NCBI GenBank assembly: GCA_045576855.1
Contig: JAZNHG010000037.1
Location: forward strand, 1-64,000
DNA from: Colimorpha sp045576855
Lineage (GTDB): Bacteria; Bacteroidota; Bacteroidia; Bacteroidales; P3
Direction: 5' to 3'
DNA length: 64,000 bases
Shown here: piece after piece, positions 61,118-64,000 of the stretch
Layout of the letters: every line of letters starts with the position of its first letter
Position numbering within the stretch: position 1 is the stretch's first letter
Position numbers and translations under genes: made by a program
The notes under the pieces: model-generated
The model's input: only the letters and a program-made list of their open reading frames with translations
The model's database searches: none
What the model was told of the DNA's origin: nothing

Positions 61118-61816
61118 ATGAAAGGAAGAACTATCATCCAAATCGTGCTGGGTCTTGTTATTGTGGCCCTCGCCGTGGTGCTGTACAACAGCATTCAAAA
61201 ACCCATGCGCTTCGACAACGAGTACACCAAACGTCGTGACGCCTGTGCTGAAAAGCTTAAATCCATCCGCACACTCGAAGATGCCTACAAATTGACCTAT
61301 GGCACCTATTGCGGCAATTTCGACACCCTCTTCTCGCGTCTGCTGAATGAAGACAGCATGAAGGTGGTCAGCAAAGTCATCAACCACGAGGTCATCCCCG
61401 CCGATGTGGATATCAATGAAGTCCCCGAACTCGAAGCCGTCAAGAAAGGCTACATCTCTCGTGTCGAGGTGCTGGTCAATCCCATCACCAAACTGCGTGA
61501 GGACGGTAAACTTCCTATCGTCGACGCCAATGGCTACACCCACCAGCTCACCAACGATGAAATCCTCAACCTGCGTTACGTTCCTTATCCCAAGGGTGAA
61601 AAGTACGAGTTCGACCTAAAGGCCGGCATGCTCGAAAAGAGTGGATTCATGGTTCCCGTCTTCGAATGCAAAGTTCCGCTGGAAAAACTTCTCAGCGATA
61701 TGGACCATCAGCTTGTCGTCAACAAGATTGCCGAAATCAATGAAGTCAAAGGCCGTTATGCCGGTTGGAAAGTCGGCGACATGGAACAAGCCATTACCGA
61801 CGGTAACTTCGAGTAA
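61118..61816 (+). CDS. Membrane-anchored protein of unknown function
   Basis: A 232-residue protein with one N-terminal membrane helix (IVLGLVIVALAVVLYNSI) and a periplasmic domain that starts with a helix (KRRDACAEKLKSIRTLEDAY), a layout like pseudopilins, though no cleavage site is present. It precedes DUF3822 and rsmD. No family is known to me. Confidence 0.72.
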   Translation: MKGRTIIQIVLGLVIVALAVVLYNSIQKPMRFDNEYTKRRDACAEKLKSIRTLEDAYKLTYGTYCGNFDTLFSRLLNEDSMKVVSKVINHEVIPADVDINEVPELEAVKKGYISRVEVLVNPITKLREDGKLPIVDANGYTHQLTNDEILNLRYVPYPKGEKYEFDLKAGMLEKSGFMVPVFECKVPLEKLLSDMDHQLVVNKIAEINEVKGRYAGWKVGDMEQAITDGNFE

Positions 61817-61828
61817 AACAGAACGCCT

Positions 61829-62644
61829 ATGTCTTACGCTTGCAAGACTCTCATAACCACACCCAACGAGCTTGCTTCGCGTGAAAAAAGATTATCCATT
61901 TGCCTTGGGGCCAATGGATTTTCTTTTACCGAAGTCACTCCGGCAGGTGTACTGCTCACTTATGGCGAGGCCGAAGGGCGCCATGCCTTCACCATGACTG
62001 GGGTCATGGCCGACGTCAAGGCATTTTTTGCCACAGCATCCATTCGCCCGCTGGGCTATGCCTCGATGGAATTGATTGTGCTGAGTGACGAGAGCACATG
62101 GGTCCCCGACGAGCTATACTCGTCAGCAAACAACCGCCAGTATCTTCGTCTGGTAGGCAGTAGCCCCGAGATGCTGATGACCTGTCATAGCCAAGCACTG
62201 GCATCCACAGCCATATTTGCAGCCAACGAGCAGGTTGTCACCGCCTTCAAAGTGGCCATGCCCGGCGTCTCCGTCATGCATCAGCACGCCAAGCTGGCCC
62301 AGCTGGCTCCCATGAGCACTGGACGTCCTATGCTCCTTGCCCATTGGCGGCAGGGTAGGGTGGACATCGCCGCCTTCCTCGAAGGCCGATACATCTACGG
62401 CAACACCCTACAGTTTACCAATACAGACGAAGCCATCTACCACCTTGTCGAAGTGATGAAGACTTACAATCTCGAATCACCCGACACCGAATTGATGCTT
62501 TGCGGCGACGTAAACCGTGACCTTTATGCCCGAATGCGCCCCTATTTCCCGAAGGTGACGCTCTTCAACGGCACCGTCAAACAATACCAGAACCCGGAGT
62601 TCAAGATGTTGCACACCTACCGCCACGCCCTGATTTTGATGTAA
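61829..62644 (+). CDS. DUF3822 family protein
   Basis: A 271-residue protein with an actin-like/ASKHA appearance: LSICLGANGFSFTEV at the start, VMHQHAKLAQLAPM, then LLAHWRQGRVDIAAFLEGRY. DUF3822 lies next to rsmD in many Bacteroidota. Function unknown. Confidence 0.82.
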   Translation: MSYACKTLITTPNELASREKRLSICLGANGFSFTEVTPAGVLLTYGEAEGRHAFTMTGVMADVKAFFATASIRPLGYASMELIVLSDESTWVPDELYSSANNRQYLRLVGSSPEMLMTCHSQALASTAIFAANEQVVTAFKVAMPGVSVMHQHAKLAQLAPMSTGRPMLLAHWRQGRVDIAAFLEGRYIYGNTLQFTNTDEAIYHLVEVMKTYNLESPDTELMLCGDVNRDLYARMRPYFPKVTLFNGTVKQYQNPEFKMLHTYRHALILM

Positions 62645-62652
62645 CCAAGCCC

Positions 62653-63198
62653 ATGAGAATCATAGCCGGAACCCTGCGCGGACGACGACTCAACCCGCCT
62701 CAAAACCTACCTGTCAGACCCACCACCGATATGGCGCGTGAGAGTCTGTTCAATATTCTCAACAACTATGTCGACTATGAAGACTGCACAGTGCTCGACC
62801 TTTTCGCCGGCACCGGCGCCGTCTCGCTCGAATTCGTCTCACGCGGAGCCCAAGAGGTGACTTCTATCGACATCAACGCCCAGTGCACCGACTTCATCAA
62901 ACAATGCTCTACGCAACTCGGCGTGCGGAATCTCCATGTAGTGCGAGCCGATGTCTTCGACCTACTGAAGCGTGCCAACCGCCGATTCGATATCGTCTTT
63001 GCCGACCCACCCTATGCCATCGAGGGCCTTCCGCTGCTGCCTGACATGATATTCGATAGGGGAGTGCTCACCGACGACGGCATCTTTATCCTGGAGCATC
63101 CGCGTGAATACTCCTTCGAGGAGCATCCCCACTTTTGGCAACACCGAGCCTACGGCAAGGTGAATTTCACATTTTTTGCAAACAAATTAGATGAATAA
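62653..63198 (+). CDS. rsmD: 16S rRNA (guanine966-N2)-methyltransferase RsmD
   Basis: A 181-residue SAM-dependent methyltransferase that methylates G966 of 16S rRNA. MRIIAGTLRGRRL at the start, VLDLFAGTGAVSLEFVSRGA as SAM loop, and FADPPYAIEG as NPPY-type catalytic motif. Length is typical. Confidence 0.95.
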   Translation: MRIIAGTLRGRRLNPPQNLPVRPTTDMARESLFNILNNYVDYEDCTVLDLFAGTGAVSLEFVSRGAQEVTSIDINAQCTDFIKQCSTQLGVRNLHVVRADVFDLLKRANRRFDIVFADPPYAIEGLPLLPDMIFDRGVLTDDGIFILEHPREYSFEEHPHFWQHRAYGKVNFTFFANKLDE

Positions 63199-63199
63199 T

Positions 63200-64000
63200 A
63201 TGGACGCAATCGTTAAAACCAACTTTCATTTTCCCAAACAGAAAAGCCTATACGTCGGCAAAGTGCGCGACGTCTACAACATCGACGACAAATACATGGC
63301 TATGGTCGTCAGCGACCGCATCTCGGCATTCGATGTGGTACTTCCCAAAGGCATCCCTTACAAGGGACAAGTCCTGAACCAGATAGCGGCCAAATTCCTC
63401 GATGCCACGGCCGACATTCTGCCCAACTGGAAAATCGCAACGCCCGACCCGATGGTCACCGTGGGCCTCAAATGCGAAGGTTTCCGCGTGGAAATGATTG
63501 TGCGCGGCTATCTGGCCGGCAGTGCCTGGCGCGAATACAAGGCCGGCGCACGCACACTCTGCGGCGTACCGCTGCCCGAGGGCATGGTGGAAAACCAGAA
63601 ATTCCCCACGCCCATCGTGACCCCCACCACCAAGGCCGACGAGGGACACGACGAGAACATCAGCCGCGAGGAAATCATCCGCACCAGCTTGGTGGCCAAA
63701 GAGGACTACGACCAACTCGAGCGCTACGCCCTGCAGCTCTTCGAACGCGGCACCAAAATAGCCGCCGAAAAAGGGCTCATCCTGGTCGACACCAAATATG
63801 AATTCGGCAAACGCGACGACAAAATCTATCTCATAGACGAAATCCACACCCCCGACAGCAGCCGCTACTTCTATGCCGACGGCTACGAGGAACGTCTGGC
63901 CCGCGGCGAACACCAGCGCCAACTGAGCAAGGAATTTGTGCGCGAATGGCTGATGGACAACGGATTCCAAGGAAAAGAAGGGCAGAAGGTGCCCGAAATG
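63200..64000 (+). CDS. purC: SAICAR synthetase PurC, 3' end outside window
   Basis: Partial: 267 codons to the window end. Phosphoribosylaminoimidazole-succinocarboxamide synthase of purine synthesis: LYVGKVRDVYNIDDKYMAMV, SDRISAFDVVLP, EMIVRGYLAGSAW, and LVDTKYEFG and LIDEIHTPDSSRYF. ATG 63191, which overlaps the rsmD stop, is an alternative start. Confidence 0.93.
   Translation, partial: MDAIVKTNFHFPKQKSLYVGKVRDVYNIDDKYMAMVVSDRISAFDVVLPKGIPYKGQVLNQIAAKFLDATADILPNWKIATPDPMVTVGLKCEGFRVEMIVRGYLAGSAWREYKAGARTLCGVPLPEGMVENQKFPTPIVTPTTKADEGHDENISREEIIRTSLVAKEDYDQLERYALQLFERGTKIAAEKGLILVDTKYEFGKRDDKIYLIDEIHTPDSSRYFYADGYEERLARGEHQRQLSKEFVREWLMDNGFQGKEGQKVPEM

Overview
The window is a Bacteroidota chromosome segment, most likely from the order Bacteroidales. 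The sequence evidence is repeated promoters of the form TAnnTTTG (usually TATCTTTG) just ahead of genes, DUF5723, DUF4199, DUF3822 and DUF2027 proteins, a PorW/SprE-like type IX secretion lipoprotein, an AmgK-RapZ fusion and a membrane-bound H+/Na+-pyrophosphatase. No rRNA, tRNA, phage, plasmid or insertion-sequence gene was recognised. Most genes are GC-rich housekeeping genes; 8.3-11.3 kb is visibly more AT-rich.

Layout. 1-3.8 kb: murL (cut by the window edge), murD2 and an M20 amidohydrolase. 4-8 kb: lipoprotein, glnS, GT39-type glycosyltransferase. 8-11.3 kb: a candidate structured RNA, three small envelope proteins and a DUF4143 ATPase. 11.4-18.9 kb: pheT, small unknown genes, a YafQ-type toxin-antitoxin pair, an RsuA/RluB-type pseudouridine synthase and an RsmI-like methylase. 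19.5-31.3 kb: DegP-like protease, MATE transporter, Sel1 protein, lone sufB, TonB-C lipoprotein, TrmH-like methylase, GIY-YIG protein, HD phosphohydrolase, mpl. 31.4-36.7 kb: DUF2027 protein, Bro-N protein, ispG and two membrane proteins, one ending in an AraC-type helix-turn-helix. 36.7-48 kb, minus strand: rarA, queA, DUF58, trxA, der, an outer-membrane protein pair and hppA. 48.3-64 kb, plus strand: pyrE, FGE-like protein, hpt, AsmA, DUF4199, GT2, ychF, porW, bactofilin, amgK-rapZ, DUF3822, rsmD and purC (cut by the window edge). Cell-wall precursor synthesis and recycling recur: MurL/MurD2 make D-Glu-containing UDP-MurNAc-dipeptide, Mpl reuses stem peptide, and AmgK-RapZ probably handles recycled amino sugar.

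The most unusual property is a dense load of short repeats. (a) At least seven sequence families share only a 7-bp period, often arranged as two opposed arrays that would fold into a hairpin; they sit in frame inside murL, murD2, the M20 gene, pheT and the HD gene, and one fills the queA-rarA gap completely. (b) A palindromic element read as GTQAASLR or GTQASRLHAA is inserted in frame in at least four genes, three times in mpl. (c) 11-bp tandem arrays with conserved flanks lie behind genes, in two pairs. (d) Two arrays have a 41-bp period and one a 22-bp period ending in a promoter. (e) Two noncoding regions have extensive pairing potential, one with a possible loop-loop interaction. Similar in-frame palindromes are known from Rickettsia and heptamer repeats from cyanobacteria, but I know of no description of this combination in Bacteroidota. 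All function assignments come from reading the translated sequence; no database search was made.
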